Shown: piece by piece, positions 45,402 through 57,639 of the stretch
How the letters are laid out: every line of letters starts with the position of its first letter
Numbering within the stretch: position 1 is the first letter of the stretch
Assembly (NCBI RefSeq): GCF_030269925.1
Contig: NC_085121.1
Location: forward strand, 12,045,501-12,109,500
DNA length: 64,000 nucleotides
From: Bombyx mori
Lineage: Eukaryota > Arthropoda > Insecta > Lepidoptera > Bombycidae
Reading direction: 5' to 3'
Made by a program: the position numbers and the translations under genes
Notes under the pieces: model-generated
The model's database searches: none
The model's input: the letters and a program-made list of their open reading frames with translations, nothing else
What the model was told of the DNA's origin: nothing

Positions 45402-46361
45402 TGCCACCACAACAACTTCTTGAAATAAATTTTACACTGGCTCGGCATATTCGGTGGCGGGTCTCAATTGATTTCAATTTTGAAGGTTTTTACTGAATTC
45501 ATCGTAATATTTTATTCATGTAGTTTTAGAAATACTAAAACCAATTAAATTGGGCCTAAGAATCCCTATTGTATATCTTAAGTGGCACGTAATCACGCCT
45601 TAATTTTTTTTTATCGAATCACGTATGTTTTTTTTTTAATTTTATAGTGTTTATGTTTGAAGGAAAATAAATGACAACAATTGATGATTAAATTATCTAT
45701 TATATTAAAATATAGAATTAATAACTCGAGGTTTCAAAACACGTTGGTCTACAAAACTTTAACGACACGCAGCGCGATAGGAACTAACAAAAATACGAAA
45801 TTTTATATACACATTTCTGATAATACTTTTACTCATTAACTCCCAACAAGACCATTCGGACTTCTTTGTAATAAATAATTACTTACCATCTCCAAATGAA
45901 AGATATCAGAAGGAGGAATTATTCCTAAGAGCAATTGCAAATAAAATAATTCCAACGGTACGAATTAGCCGTTTTGAATAATATATTATTATGCAAATCT
46001 CGAACAAACGGAAAGAACAGGAAAGTATCCGAAGAGAGATCCCCAAGCAAAAGTCTCGCATTACGACCAAGATAAGAACTGAATATTCATTGAAGACAAA
46101 AAGCGACATGAGCTTAGCGCCTCCGGTTCGCCGACAAAGGACGACTAAGTGCAAATAATAGACGCTTATCTCGGTCGGGGGGTCGCGGCACTTGAAGCAG
46201 AATTGCTAATGGGGATAAAGCATAAATAAAACATAACTGTTCTTCACCAGTTTCATATGACACGTATCTGAGAAATATAACCAGGAAAACGTATGCAAAG
46301 AAAGAGTGTAGTTTTACCGGCGGTAGCTTGTCGTGAGCCTGGGCATAAGCGATTAATGAAT
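45402..46361. other. HS6ST intron, AT-rich
   Basis: No exon or bounded repeat recognised. Confidence 0.4.
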
Positions 46362-46552
46362 TTTGCCCACTGAGTTTCTCGCCGGATCTTCTCAGTGGGT
46401 TGTGTTTCCGACCCGCTGGTAGATTCTGCAAAGCACTGCTCTTGCTAGGGCCAGTGTTAGCACCACTCCCGGTTTGAGGCCCATAAGCTCACCTACACGT
46501 CAAGGAGAAGCTGAAATAGCCTCTCAAGGCTATCAGCATAGGTAGGAAAAAA
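46362..46552 (+). mobile_element. Bm1-type SINE, 5'-truncated
   Basis: Core from 'gcccactgagtttctcgccgg' to 'ctctcaaggctatcagcataggtagg' plus an A-rich tail. Confidence 0.8.
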
Positions 46553-48110
46553 GAAGAGAAAATATGAATAAACCGAAATGTTATCCTTAAATAATGAAAA
46601 GCGAAATCCAGATTTGGGTCAAAGTCAATAAATAAAAACAATTAAATCAAAGCCAACGAAGTAGATTTAGATTATTGATGCAATGACGCAATACCGTTAA
46701 CGAAGATTATGACATGGCCTTCTGTAGTTCACATACTGGTTGGCAACACTAAAAATTAAGTTCCATTCAATTATCCCTGTCTTCCCAACAATTGAGTTTT
46801 ATTTATTTTATCTTCATCATGCATTAATATATTGGTTTTGAAGAATTTGCAAGGTATCTCAAATAAATAACTACATACTAATCATAAATTTCTCTAAAAA
46901 AGAACACATTTCATAATACGTACAAAAAATAAAATTTCATATTCTAGCATGTAATTAATATAAGAGTTCCAATTCCCGTTTTTTCGTTATTAAGTACCAA
47001 ACACGGTATAATATTACGATTGCTATATTTTCCTGAAAATTTTGATCCTCACGTCCTTCGTACGATGTTTAAAAATGTCCTGTGTGTTTGTTTCGCTAAA
47101 TACTGTGTATATGGGTCGAATATTGTGGTATTGATTGTCCCCTTGACATTATTTCTATGACAGATCGATATATACATTGATATTAATTATAATAACAAAA
47201 AGATATGATGCTCGTTGTAACTGACTCCAATTAATCGATTTAAATATTTTTTTTGTGTATTTAATTGTATATAAGGTCGAGAATCGCATGAAAACTACTC
47301 GACTATATTTGATGATTTTTTCTGTGTTTAAATAAATATACTTCAGATAGTTTAACGCTACAAGGAATTCGATACTACTAAATTTAAGGCAGACGGAACC
47401 GCGAACAAAACCTAAATATATTAATACACTAGCAACGGACACTAAATGTAAATATTAAAAATGGCGTTCGCTTCCACAACTACCGATTCGTATCGACATT
47501 TCACTAGAAATAAAGAGTTCACTAAAACACCTCGTAGAATGCCGTTAACGTTGCCGGAGACTTCCTTTCTCGGTCGAGACGTAAACACCGGTGTTACTCA
47601 AGTTTTATGAACACTTACCATACAACGCAGGTCTAAAATGGGATGAAGCCATCGCTTCGCTTTTAGACGTAACGAATAGTGTTCTACAAGGCAACGTTAT
47701 AAGTGAAGTAGTATAAATATCTCGCAAAGATGTTTTGACAGTCATAGTAAATGTTACACAACTTTTACGGAACGATCAATAATAATTGTTTAGAACGTGA
47801 ATGCTGTACAAACTATAAGTTTTTTTTTTTTGAAATTTGTTATTTTATACGTAGTGAAATTCCGCTGTGATTTTTTTAAACTTTTCTATCATATTGTTGT
47901 ATCTGTGGTTACCGGAGTTAAATACCATAATGTAAATAATGCTGACCACCTTGAGTATAGAGATCAGAGTCTGTATTGTGTCGTATCGAGCCTGTTCTAC
48001 CATTTACACCGGAACGCATAACTGCTTCGCAGAAGAAATCGTGTTGCAGATTCGTCGATATCGTCATAAAACTAAATAGACCTACGAATATTCATTATCA
48101 CACTATATAA
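46553..48110. other. HS6ST intron, AT-rich
   Basis: No exon recognised. A SINE family A scrap ('ccggaacgcataactgcttcgcagaagaaatc') is at about 48000-48040. Confidence 0.4.
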
Positions 48111-48225
48111 GATTTTTTTATTTTATTGCTGAGTTGGACGGACGAGCTCACAGCCCATCTGGTATTAAGTGGTTACTGGGACCACCCACCTTGAGATATA
48201 AGTTCTATGGTCTCCATTTAGTTAT
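48111..48225 (-). mobile_element. SINE family A fragment
   Basis: Tail ('ttattgctgagttggacggacgagctcacagcccatctggtattaagtggttactggg') plus a short body piece; an internal deletion removes the 'catctacaacgtaaatg' block. Confidence 0.7.
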
Positions 48226-48381
48226 AATGCTACTAATGTATCACTTACACTTTCATATTATTTTTTATTATTACCTACGTATTTTATTTAAAAAAGTAAA
48301 TAGTTGGACCACTAAACTTTACCAACATCTAAATATAAAATTGATTTATTATTATTAGAAAACGTACTTTTTACTACTTAC

Positions 48382-48626
48382 TTTTTGATATTCGGTTAGT
48401 CCAAAATACGCCATTGCAGCCAAGTTTCTCTTGGCAGAAGCGAGTAGCACTCGATCAGAGTCGGTCGTTCTATGCCTCAGGGTTCCGTTGTAGCAGCCAA
48501 CAAGAGCCAAGTCCGCCAGCATTCGAGTTTGGCGGTTGTTCGCTAAATTCCAAGGGCAGGACATGAACTCTTCAAGCGTAACGCCCCGCCAGGAGTCGCC
48601 CATGTAACACGAGGGGACTTCGTAAG
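48382..48626 (-). CDS. HS6ST: heparan-sulfate 6-O-sulfotransferase, third visible coding exon
   Basis: 245 bases, acceptor 'ttttgtccacag' and donor AAA|GTAAGT on the minus strand. Two bases complete an Ala codon; 81 codons follow, ending in phase 0. Translation: YEVPSCYMGDSWRGVTLEEFMSCPWNLANNRQTRMLADLALVGCYNG...SAKRNLAAMAYFGLTEYQK. This matches the HS6ST block CY.GD.W.GV.L.EFM.CP.NLANNRQ.RMLADL.LVGCYN...AK.NL..MA.FGLTE.Q almost residue for residue. It is the most conserved visible part of the protein and decides the gene's identity. The domain acts in the Golgi lumen, moving sulfate from PAPS to the 6-O position of glucosamine in heparan sulfate. Confidence 0.95.
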
Positions 48627-48808
48627 CTGTGGACAAAAGCTTTTTTAAAAATAACTAACATCGATTCATTGGCTGATGCAATAAGTACATGATATAGGTC
48701 AAACCTAGACTGCGTTCTGCGCTTATATATTCTACTGGACTACAAAACGCTCATTCATCGTCTTCTAACCCTCGAAATGAAGATATAGAGAAACATACCG
48801 AATCCGCT

Positions 48809-49049
48809 TTTTTATTGCTTAGTTGGGTGGACGAGCTCACAGCCCACCTGGTGTTAAGTGGTTACTGGAGCCCATAGACATCTACAACGTAAATGCGCCA
48901 CCCACCTTGAGATATAAGTTCTAAGGTCTCAAGTATAGTTACAAAGGCTGCCCCACCCTTCAAACCGAAACGCATTACTGCTTCACGGGAGAAATAGGCA
49001 GGATGGTGGTACCTACCCGCGCGGACTCACAAGAGGACCTAACACCAGT
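48809..49049 (-). mobile_element. SINE family A, 5'-truncated
   Basis: Near-consensus tail and body. Lies in the intron about 180 bases before the acceptor of the exon at 48382-48626. Confidence 0.8.
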
Positions 49050-50582
49050 GGACATGCTAACCAACTCTTGGAACGGACAATTAGGTTTTGAATTTTTTCT
49101 GAAGTCTTACGTAACACAATCGGTAGCTTGTTACAAAGACATTGACACGAAAAACACAGACCAACAAACCAATCTAAAATAAAATACCGTAAATATACCA
49201 AACCGTAGTTGTGCCCATTTTGGTAAAAACCATATTTAAGTCCCAGTCCCAAGTTAGGTCCAGTCTGCTTATGGATGTTACTGACCTTTTGTTCATGACG
49301 ATGCCTACATAGATAGCTTTGTAACTAGATGTACATATAACTTGAGAGAATTTACTCGAGAAATTTTTATTGCAGGTCAGTGGGTAAAGACGCAAATATT
49401 TCAGTTCATTCAGTTATAAAATCTTCATCGATAAATCTAGTGTTGACTTTGTTATTTATTTCTCGCGGTAGAAATAGACAGGGCATTGGTACAGTGTGAG
49501 GTTCTCAAGACCCTCTACCATAAGTAACAAGTCCACCTAATTACGGAAAAAGATTGGCATACATCATGACCAAGTTTTAATTATCGATAAATGACATACA
49601 CTATTCCTTCCAATACATATTTTTCTATTAAATTTACGATTACAATCAAACATGATCTATGTAACTATGAGAAACTAAAATAAAATAAAACCGTATCAAA
49701 TACAGACAATCAACTCTAGCGAATAACAATTAAAAAACCAGACGGTCATGGACAGACAAGAGCATCACATAATTAACCTTGAATTTTATAAAGAGTTCAG
49801 TAAACCCGCATCGATCAATTAAAACAACACAGAAGCCAGACGAAATAGTAAAACAAATTCAATGTTTGTTGTTTTAATAAAAACGTAATTAATGTTAATG
49901 ATTTCGGCCAAAGTTTCGTTAATGAGCTAACCGTTACGAGTCACGCGTCTACTTTCACTGTTTAATGCTGAAACAATGCATCAACTGTATTTCTGGTTTG
50001 TGAATAGTTAATCTGAAGCTGAAACATTAAATATGTTCGAGTGGTATTTTTTTTAATTATTTTTTTCGAAATATATCGGCAAAACCAGGCAAAGAGAAGG
50101 AGTGCGTAAATGCCAAGTCATAAACACTGGAAACGGAAATTTTAATAGTATATGATATTTCGTAGTTGCAATGTATACAAACGAGACGTGTGCAGACACT
50201 GTTAAATTAGTGCAAGCCATAGAATATCATTAAACTTGTGTCAAATGAATTTGCTGCAGATGCAAAACAACAATTGGCCTCCAAGTTTTACACTGAACAG
50301 ACTAACGTAGTCTAAACCCAGACACTAAATTGTTGAAGTGCACGTTTATTTAGCGTTTCAAGTGCAATTTGATTCCAGCGCTTTGCGAGATACGCCAACA
50401 ATTTCCGAGGAATGGTTGGCTAGCTAAAGAAATATGGTTAAGCGAGGAAATAATTTTCTCTTCATACTTAAGATACATTGCCGTAACCGCGTAAATTATG
50501 TTCGAGGAAAAAAGTAGATAAACATATAAATATATAGCATAAAATGAATTTATTTAACCAGTAACAACTAAACTTGCGCTTT
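49050..50582. other. HS6ST intron, AT-rich
   Basis: No exon seen. A small SINE family A scrap is at about 49457-49525 ('tctcgcggtagaaatagacagggcattggtac'). Confidence 0.4.
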
Positions 50583-50781
50583 TTTTTTTCCTACCTAAGC
50601 TGGTAGCCTTGAGAGGCTATTCCAGCGTAACCTTAACTAGTAGGTGAGCTCACGGGGCTCAAACCTGACGACGTTGCTAACACGAACCCTAGCAAAAGCC
50701 GTGCTTCGCAGAATCTACCACCGGATCGGAAACGCGACCCACTGAGAAGATCCGGCGAGAAACTCAGTGGGCTGTGTCTGA
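50583..50781 (-). mobile_element. Bm1-type SINE
   Basis: Reverse-strand copy: 'ttcctacctaagctggtagccttgagaggctat' at left to 'ccggcgagaaactcagtgggctgtgtctgagg' at right. Confidence 0.8.
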
Positions 50782-51361
50782 GGGTTAGATTTGCGCATTA
50801 ATATATTATATATATCACTGCTTATATAATAATATGGTATTTCTTGAAACAGAAAAAATAACGAATTTCACAACTTTTTTAATAATAAAATATACCCTAA
50901 AATATACCCTATATATAATATAGTTTTAATAGCTGGTAATTAATTATCCTAATTACGTTTTCCCGATTATAGTTTATCTAGCTTCTGTTGTTGCGATATT
51001 TCCCAAAATTTGGCCAGATGTTATAAGTCCCATAATAATTTGTCTACTGGATTTGTTTCAGAAATAGTTCCTTCATAACTTTCTCGTTACAAAATAATGG
51101 GATAGCATAGATTGATTAATAGATTATTGGTATATATTAATGATGTTTTGATATCGAGCCTTCTAGAGAATTTCTTCGAAGAATTAATTTTAATTTAGAA
51201 AATAAACTGCTAGTGCGCGTAAATGTAGTCGAAGAATGTAGAGAAGGATTATCGCCATACAATACAAGCCATTCTCTTGACCATTGCCTTAATATTATAG
51301 TACTTTAATTATTGTTAATTGTCTTTAAGCTTAACAATTGTTGTGATAAAAATTGTGTTAC
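50782..51361. other. HS6ST intron, AT-rich
   Basis: No exon or bounded repeat recognised. It includes a local 'aaaatataccctaaaatatacccta' duplication at about 50888-50912. Confidence 0.4.
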
Positions 51362-51444
51362 CTGTGGCGGTTCGTCCTTGACACCAGTGACGGGAGCCCT
51401 TCCATGTGGCTCCTCGTTTCACGTGACGATACTCCGACAAATAC
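51362..51444 (-). CDS. HS6ST: heparan-sulfate 6-O-sulfotransferase, second visible coding exon
   Basis: 83 bases, acceptor 'ttcgtttgacag' and donor CACAG|GTAACA on the minus strand. The first G completes Arg. Translation YLSEYRHVKRGATWKGSRHWCQGRTAT, the HS6ST segment YLSEWRHVQRGATWK...C.GR. With the end of the upstream exon this completes the 3'-phosphate-binding motif (LLREPVARYLSE). Confidence 0.92.
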
Positions 51445-53113
51445 CTGTCAAACGAATATAATACGTAGTTATTCTTAATATACCATTAATAGATTTGTTG
51501 AGACGTCATGTCATGTTTTCAAACATCGCGGTGTTTGAAAAAGGGTCGTATGACATCTAGTTTGCTGAAATACGATAAGACTCTAGTTTAAGATGTCAGG
51601 AGGAATATACAGGAACATATCCGTTCAAACATACGCTATTACCAAAATGGTATGGATATAGCTGTAGCTTCTTCTTTCTTCTACTTTGGCGTTCCCTTAT
51701 TACTGAGGATCGCGACCACATGTATGCAAGTATTTCCATGAATAATCGGTCCGCTGCGAGCAAGACCGCCTATATGATCCCTATATATTATATACTGTAG
51801 GGGCATAAATTCCATTTAAAAAAAAATAGAGACATAGGGGAACACCGGAACATTGTATTGTGTCAAAAATATACACTAGGCGTCCGCGGTTCAGAAGTAA
51901 GATGCCCAATCTCCTTACGCCATTACGTATTGCTTGGTTAATGCCCATTTTTGGAATGATACGATGAATTCACACGAATCACTACGACCACGAAACCGGC
52001 ATGCGACAATGCAATTGGGATTGAGTCTAAAGGTATTTATGTACGGTTCTGTTTGCATAACCATCTGCGCGAGTAAAATATTGTTTTCATTATCAATAAA
52101 CACGCGTTTCTATCGATATGTCAAATGACGTGTAATTATGTGCCCCAATCGGGCTCGCGTGCTTACTCCAATTTACAGACTGACATTATGAATAGTATCG
52201 TAATGCTTAGAGTTATGATTGATTTCCTTCCAAAACGTTGATATCTTTTTAAATTCACGATGATGTCATATTAATGTTTTTTCTATATATATTCTCTTTA
52301 GAATGTGAGCGTAATACGGAAGGTTATTTGTATCGTCATTCTGCCTATAACGTACAAAAAAAGGACTTTGTTAAAAAAAAACAAGCAGCCATCAGCAAAT
52401 ATTTAAGACATAAATAAGTTGGAGTAGGAATAAAATATAACAAGTATTTAAAATATAAATTAGTTGGTGTAAGAATAAAATATTAAGATATTATTACTAG
52501 GGAACAGTGGTAGTAGCAGGTCATTGGCTTCAATTAGCCGAGGCAAGAAGTAGCTATTCAGAGTACATATGTACTAATTTATAAAATTCCTGATTAATAG
52601 CTTTCTATGCCATATAGATATTCTATGCCATACGCCATATATGCCATATCAACACGAAACGAAACTGAAGGAATTGTGATAAATTGAGATTTTTCTATTC
52701 ACTTAACAACGCAAACAAACTCTTTGCCTTTTTAATATAGCCAGGTGTAATAGCTGAAGCCGGTGCGTCCTGTATCGTGCCAAATATCAATTTCACGAGC
52801 GATTTAGAGAGTATTTCAACAAATTAAGTGGACTGATATAAAATGTGACATTCGTTGACAGTGAAGTAGGGAGGATGTAATAGGGTTGGACCGGCCATTT
52901 TCACGAGAGAATATAGCATCAAAATGTCAGGTTACGAATCCAGATGAATAATTTTGCTCTGAGTAAATAATTTGTCATCGGCTCTTTTGTGGCAAGTTCA
53001 TTTAAATAGACACAAGAACTTTAAGTTTAAAGTAGATTATAAGACTGCAGTAAATTTCTTTCTTAGACATGAGTCACAATACGCCAGAAAATATGTCTTC
53101 TAAGACATTTCTA
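51445..53113. other. HS6ST intron with a 44-bp duplication
   Basis: No exon recognised. 'tatttaagacataaataagttggagtaggaataaaatat' (about 52399) is repeated with changes about 44 bases later. A 'gccatatagatattctatgccat' repeat is at about 52607-52650. Confidence 0.4.
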
Positions 53114-53445
53114 TCTATACTAATATTATAAAGCTGAAGAGATTGTTTGTTTGAACGCGCTAATCTAAGAAACTACTGGTCCGATTTTAAAAATTCCTTC
53201 AGTGTCCGATTTTAAAAATTCTTTCAGTGTTAGATAGCCCATTAATTGAGGAAGGCTATATAACATCATGGTAAGACCAAAACAAGTGAAGAACCAATAA
53301 AGAATGTTTCAAAATAAGGGTTTAAATAGCTCCTTAACATTCTTCAAAAATATTTTCACTTTTTACGTAAATGAAGTGGGGAGTAAAATTTAGCGTTATT
53401 CCAAAGTAACTATTCCACGCGGACGGAGTCGCGGGCAAAAGCTAG
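53114..53445 (+). mobile_element. Helitron family H3, non-autonomous
   Basis: TCTATACTAATATTATAAAG start, 'cgcgggcaaaagCTAG' end with T after, and hairpin word CGCGGACGGAGTCGCG near the end. It ends about 80 bases from the donor of the first visible HS6ST exon. Confidence 0.8.
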
Positions 53446-53524
53446 TATATCATAAAACAGTATTTTTATGACAAAAATAACATTTTATCACTATTGAGGG
53501 AAAAAAAGCAGATTCTATAATTAC

Positions 53525-53650
53525 CTAGCAACTGGCTCCCTCAGCAGTGTTATGTAGAAGTACCTCCGGTGGACGGCTGAGCCCTCGTGTCGGTCCAGTT
53601 CTCCGCCTACGCACGCCGTCAGCTCCGTGAAATCAGCGTGAAGACCGCAC
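53525..53650 (-). CDS. HS6ST: heparan-sulfate 6-O-sulfotransferase, first visible coding exon
   Basis: 126 bases, acceptor 'ttgtcttcag' and donor GCTAG|GTAATT on the minus strand. Translation CGLHADFTELTACVGGELDRHEG...RRYFYITLLREPVAR. CGLHADWTEL and YITLLRDPV(S)RY are HS6ST signatures; the latter is the start of the PAPS 3'-phosphate-binding motif. The exon starts one base before a Cys codon, so another coding exon must lie upstream. The signal-anchor segment and the 5'-phosphosulfate motif (QKTGGT type) are not seen in the remaining 10 kb, so they are presumably outside the window. Confidence 0.93.
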
Positions 53651-53707
53651 CTGAAGACAAACAAGTTCATTAGTACTCGCACGAAGATAACGAGACATCA
53701 TTTCTTT

Positions 53708-54178
53708 CGTCTTTTTATTTATTTATTTTTATTGCTTATATGGGTGGACGAGCTCACAGCCCACCTGGTGTTAAGTGGTTACTGGAGCCCATAGTCATCT
53801 ACAACGTAAATGCGCCACCCACCTGAAGATATAAGTTCTAAGGTCTCAGTATAGTTACAACGGCTGCCCTACCTTTCAAACCGAAACGCATTACTGCTTC
53901 ACGGCAGAAATAGGCAAGGCGGTGGTACCTACCCGCGCGGACTCACAAGAGGTTCTACCACCAGTAATTACGCAAATTATAATTTTGCGGATTTGATTTT
54001 TATTACACGATGTTATTCCTTCACCGTGGAAGTCAATCGTGAACGTTTGTTGAGTACGTATTTCATTAGAAAAATTGGTACCCGCCTAGGCGCCTGCGGG
54101 ATTCGAACACCGGTGCATCGCTCAACACGAATGCACCGGACGTCTTATCCTTTTAGGCCACGACGACTTAGGCACGAC
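53708..54178 (-). mobile_element. SINE family A, long copy with tRNA-like head
   Basis: On the minus strand the head has an A-box-like TGGCCTAAAAGGATAAGACG and a B-box-like GTGTTCGAATCCCGC. The body and tail match the shorter copies. Lies just upstream of the first visible HS6ST exon. Confidence 0.8.
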
Positions 54179-55057
54179 TTAGACGTCTGTCAGGCACCAT
54201 TCGGTAGATTCTACGAGCTTACTATTCCAATAATCTAACGAGTGCCTAAAGTGTAATTTAGCAAATCAATTTGTTTCAACGCATTTTTACTGTTGCATTC
54301 GACATTTTGAAATTTACAACAGAGTACACAAAACACAAATGTGTTTTATTTCACAGCTCAGACTCAAGAGACAAAATGCAGCACTAGAAAACCTGAAAAT
54401 AGCTCGATCCCCGCAAAAGGTTTGTAGACCACCGCATTACATAAGAGGACGGTCGCCGTATATGGGTCACGGAGAATAGCTTTGTCCGCGCTTATAGGTA
54501 TGCCATTTTGTTCCACAACTATCGATGTGCTGAACAAAATAACAAAAGTGGAAATCGTACGCCACATATTTCACGGTTGTAGAAAATAAATCCAAACAGC
54601 ACGGCCGCGACACGTGGTACACGAACCGAGCCGAAAGACAACCAACCGACAAGCCAATCGAAGCGTGAACGCGCAGATATACAACGTACGTACCGCGGAA
54701 CTAGCGTGCACTTTCGTTAGCCACATACATATTCATCGCTGTGTTCATTACACCGAATCAAATTAATTTATTGTTATGGATTTAATTATGTTATTTTGAC
54801 TACATTCAATATAGGCATTTTTTTATTTTTTTTTATTAGGTTCACACAACTGGATAAAATCTGCACACTTAAACATTGAATTCATTTACATAAAATAATA
54901 CATTATAAAAATTCACCCTTTTAGGTGTGAAAACATCTTGCTTAAGAACGTTTGTGCTTAAGATAAAAATATCGTTAACTAATATTAAATTAAGAGAAAG
55001 AAAACAAAAAAATGAAAAAACTGCATATAAAAAACTTACAATATCTGGTATCGCATA
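54179..55057. other. presumed HS6ST first intron, CG-richer block
   Basis: A 67-codon minus-strand frame (54364-54567) starts MWRTISTFVILFSTSIVV, which looks like a signal peptide. The upstream 120 bases are CG-richer and contain a CCAAT-like word (caagccaatcg). I recognise no protein family and see no strong donor, so it is only a candidate first exon. Confidence 0.25.
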
Positions 55058-55302
55058 CTGGTGGTAGGACCTCTTGTGAGTCAGCACAGGTAGGTACCAC
55101 CACCCCGCCTATTTCTGCCGTGAAGCAGCAACGCGTTTCGATTTGAAGGGTGGGGCAGCCGTTGTAACTATATTAAGACCTTAGGACTCATATCTCAAGG
55201 TGGGTGGCGGCATTTACGTTGCAGATGTCTATGGGCTACGGTAACCACTTAACATCAGGTGGGCTGTGAGCTCGTCCAGCCATCTATGCAATACAAATAA
55301 AT
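55058..55302 (+). mobile_element. SINE family A, 5'-truncated
   Basis: Plus-oriented copy from 'ctggtggtaggacctcttgtgag' to 'gggctgtgagctcgtccagccatctatgcaatacaaataaataaaaa'. Confidence 0.8.
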
Positions 55303-55787
55303 AAAAAATAATATATATTCACTACTGCACACGATGATCAGAACTCCTTTCATGTAACATGTCCTAAAAAACATATAATTAGCGTTACAACACATTCCAT
55401 TGTAATCGCGAACTAAAACAATTACGTATAGATATTTTGTTTATTATAATTTCTGTCTGCTAGTTCCACTCCGTAATGTTTATCCGTAAAATCGATATTA
55501 ATTATCGTTATAACGGGTTATTAGTATTTTATGATACGCACATGTAGAACTATAAACATAAACATACGTACATACATCGATGCCAATCCCATTATACTAA
55601 TTACTTAACTGATGCATAACAAATCGATTATATGATCGAAGTAGGAAAACGTTCGGTATATTGGTATATTACAATCGATTCGGCGACGACACTATAAGTC
55701 TTCGAATCAAGATAATGTTTGTTTTATAGGTATTATATAATTTTTGTATATATAATTATAAAATAGGTATTATATAAGTTTTGTTTG
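55303..55787. other. AT-rich non-coding DNA
   Basis: No gene or bounded repeat. A local duplication of 'taggtattatata' is at about 55727-55770. Confidence 0.4.
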
Positions 55788-55902
55788 CGGTAGACAGCGG
55801 CTTGGCTCTGCCCCTGGCATTGCTGAAGTCCATGGGCGACGGTAACCACTCACCATCAGGTGGGCCGTGTGCTCGTCTGTCTACAAGGGCAATAAAAAAA
55901 GT
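55788..55902 (+). mobile_element. family B tail, 5'-truncated
   Basis: 'gcggcttggctctgcccctggcattgctgaagtccatgggcgacggtaaccactcaccatcaggtgggccgtgtgctcgtctgtctacaagggcaataaaaaaa'. Confidence 0.8.
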
Positions 55903-56130
55903 CAACGCGAACATTAAATAAAATGGCAGTCTAGGCCAGTCTATAGTATAACCATTTTCGGTAGGCTATATAAAGAATATAAATTCTTAGTAAAATATCT
56001 GACTCTTGTTATGACGAAGCGATGAGTCAAGGAAACATTGTACGGAGCTTTTTAAAAGTTTTAAAATTAGCATGTAGTTTGTCGGGACACTAGGGAAACT
56101 TTTCCATGGAAAATAGTAATGTATGAAGTC

Positions 56131-56445
56131 GTCGTGGCTTAAAGGACAGAACTCTCAGTGAAGGTGCTATTATCAAGCCATGTGAATAGTCACATCGCTT
56201 GATAATCGCATAGGCCGATGTTCGAACCGCAGGTAGGTTTAATTTTTTTTAAATGTAATACGTATTTGATTTGTATATGAAGAAACAAAATAATGTGTAA
56301 GGAAATAACCTGAAAAAATTATAAATAGTATAATTTCTGGGATTTGCCTATTTCTGCCGCGAAGTAATAATGCCTGCCGTTTACGGGGACCTTGAGCTCG
56401 CTGAAGCCCTCTGAGCGATAACAATAAATATAATAAAAACTTTGC
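56131..56445 (+). mobile_element. old SINE family A copy with tRNA-like head
   Basis: 'gtcgtcgtggcttaaaggacagaac' (A box region) and 'gatgttcgaaccgcagg' (B box region) head a degenerate body ('gcctatttctgccgcgaagtaataatg') and an A/T-rich tail. Confidence 0.55.
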
Positions 56446-56629
56446 AAGCGCGGTACCTATAGACAAACACAGGGGTTACAACACTTAATAGAAAAGTTCG
56501 CTCCGAGGAAAATAAATCATGAAATTATTTCAAGCAATAACCTCGAGGGAGTACGATATTAGAAAGACACAGAGAACTAAAGTATATCCGTTGATCCAGA
56601 TCTTCGGGCTATTCACGTATTATTTGTAA

Positions 56630-57068
56630 CTAGTGGTCCCGCAGTAGTCGAAATTCGACTATAATTAATTGGAATTATAAGTTTGTACACTATTATGATT
56701 CTATTTTATACTTCTATAATCACAAATTTCGCCAAGACTACACTATAAAAAATATTAACAAAGACAAATAATATTTAATTTCAGTGTATTTAATGTATTC
56801 TCAATTTTACAACAGACGTCAAGAACAAAAGTTTCACAGTAAAATAGTATGCATGCGTGTGTGCGTCAAATACATGGTCTGTAGTGTGTGTAATGTTTTC
56901 TTTATTGATTTAATGTATCTTTTATGCATTATTTTAAAAATATATTAGCATTGTGTACTTCTTCTCTATATTCTCTATAAGTGAGGAAAATTTCATACTC
57001 CTTCCTCCGTCTGCGCAATTTTCGCAAAAAGGGATACAAAGTTTTTGCTTCACGTATTAATATATAGG
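56630..57068 (-). mobile_element. Helitron family H1, non-autonomous
   Basis: Minus-strand H1 copy. CTAG end at 56630-56633 and palindrome close by; the 5' TC is changed to CC at 57068. Confidence 0.8.
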
Positions 57069-57543
57069 TAGATATTGTGACAAAATCTCATAATATCATC
57101 ATTACGTTGAACTTGTAAACTGCGACATATGCAAGTGTCGAAAACCGGAATGACTCCGGGAAACATTTATTTTTTCATTCTGGCGTGAAGCCATATTCGA
57201 TTCACTTTATCTATTTTTACAACCATAATTGTTTCGTGAGTTTGAAACGAAAACGTTAAAATTATTTGTCCACGTTCATGAACTTTCTCCTCTACAATTC
57301 CGTTGGGTATTATTTTCTTTCACGTTCAACTGAACGTGTCAACTGACGTGCGTCTTCAATAATCGTTTCTTTCTTCTGTAACGATTTATGTTCGAAAAAC
57401 GAATGAAGCGTACGTTCAAAAACGTGACCAAGAAAGCTATAAAGTTTTCTATATACATATATATATATATCGATAATTACAATAAAAAAAGTGTGTGTGT
57501 GCAAGTCACACACGGTAGAAGTGAAACATATAAAAAATAAAAA
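57069..57543. other. AT-rich non-coding DNA
   Basis: No gene recognised. Short (AT)n at about 57455-57470 and (GT)n at about 57491-57500. Confidence 0.4.
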
Positions 57544-57639
57544 TAATCGCAAAGCTCAACCACTCCGCAGTGCAATGGAGCAGCCTCACCCTGGGGGAAC
57601 CGCCTGCATGCTCACGGTATCCCTCCGCCAGGTAAATAT
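57544..57639 (-). pseudogene. truncated U1 snRNA pseudogene
   Basis: On the minus strand from 57639: ATATTTACCTGGCGGAGGG, then 'ataccgtgagcatgcaggcggttcccccagggtgaggct...ccattgcac' and 'ttgcgatta'. This follows U1 snRNA from its 5' end through stem-loops I and II. The 5' splice-site-pairing region differs from ATACTTACCTG at one base (C to T at position 4). After 'gcgatta' the U1 sequence stops and AT-rich DNA begins, so the Sm site and 3' stem-loops are missing. It is probably a reverse-transcribed, 3'-truncated copy and not a working gene. Confidence 0.8.

Noticed and set aside
57310..57552. 80-codon minus-strand frame with a hydrophobic start
   Set aside because: It crosses an AT-rich simple repeat and the edge of the U1 pseudogene. 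No family resemblance.
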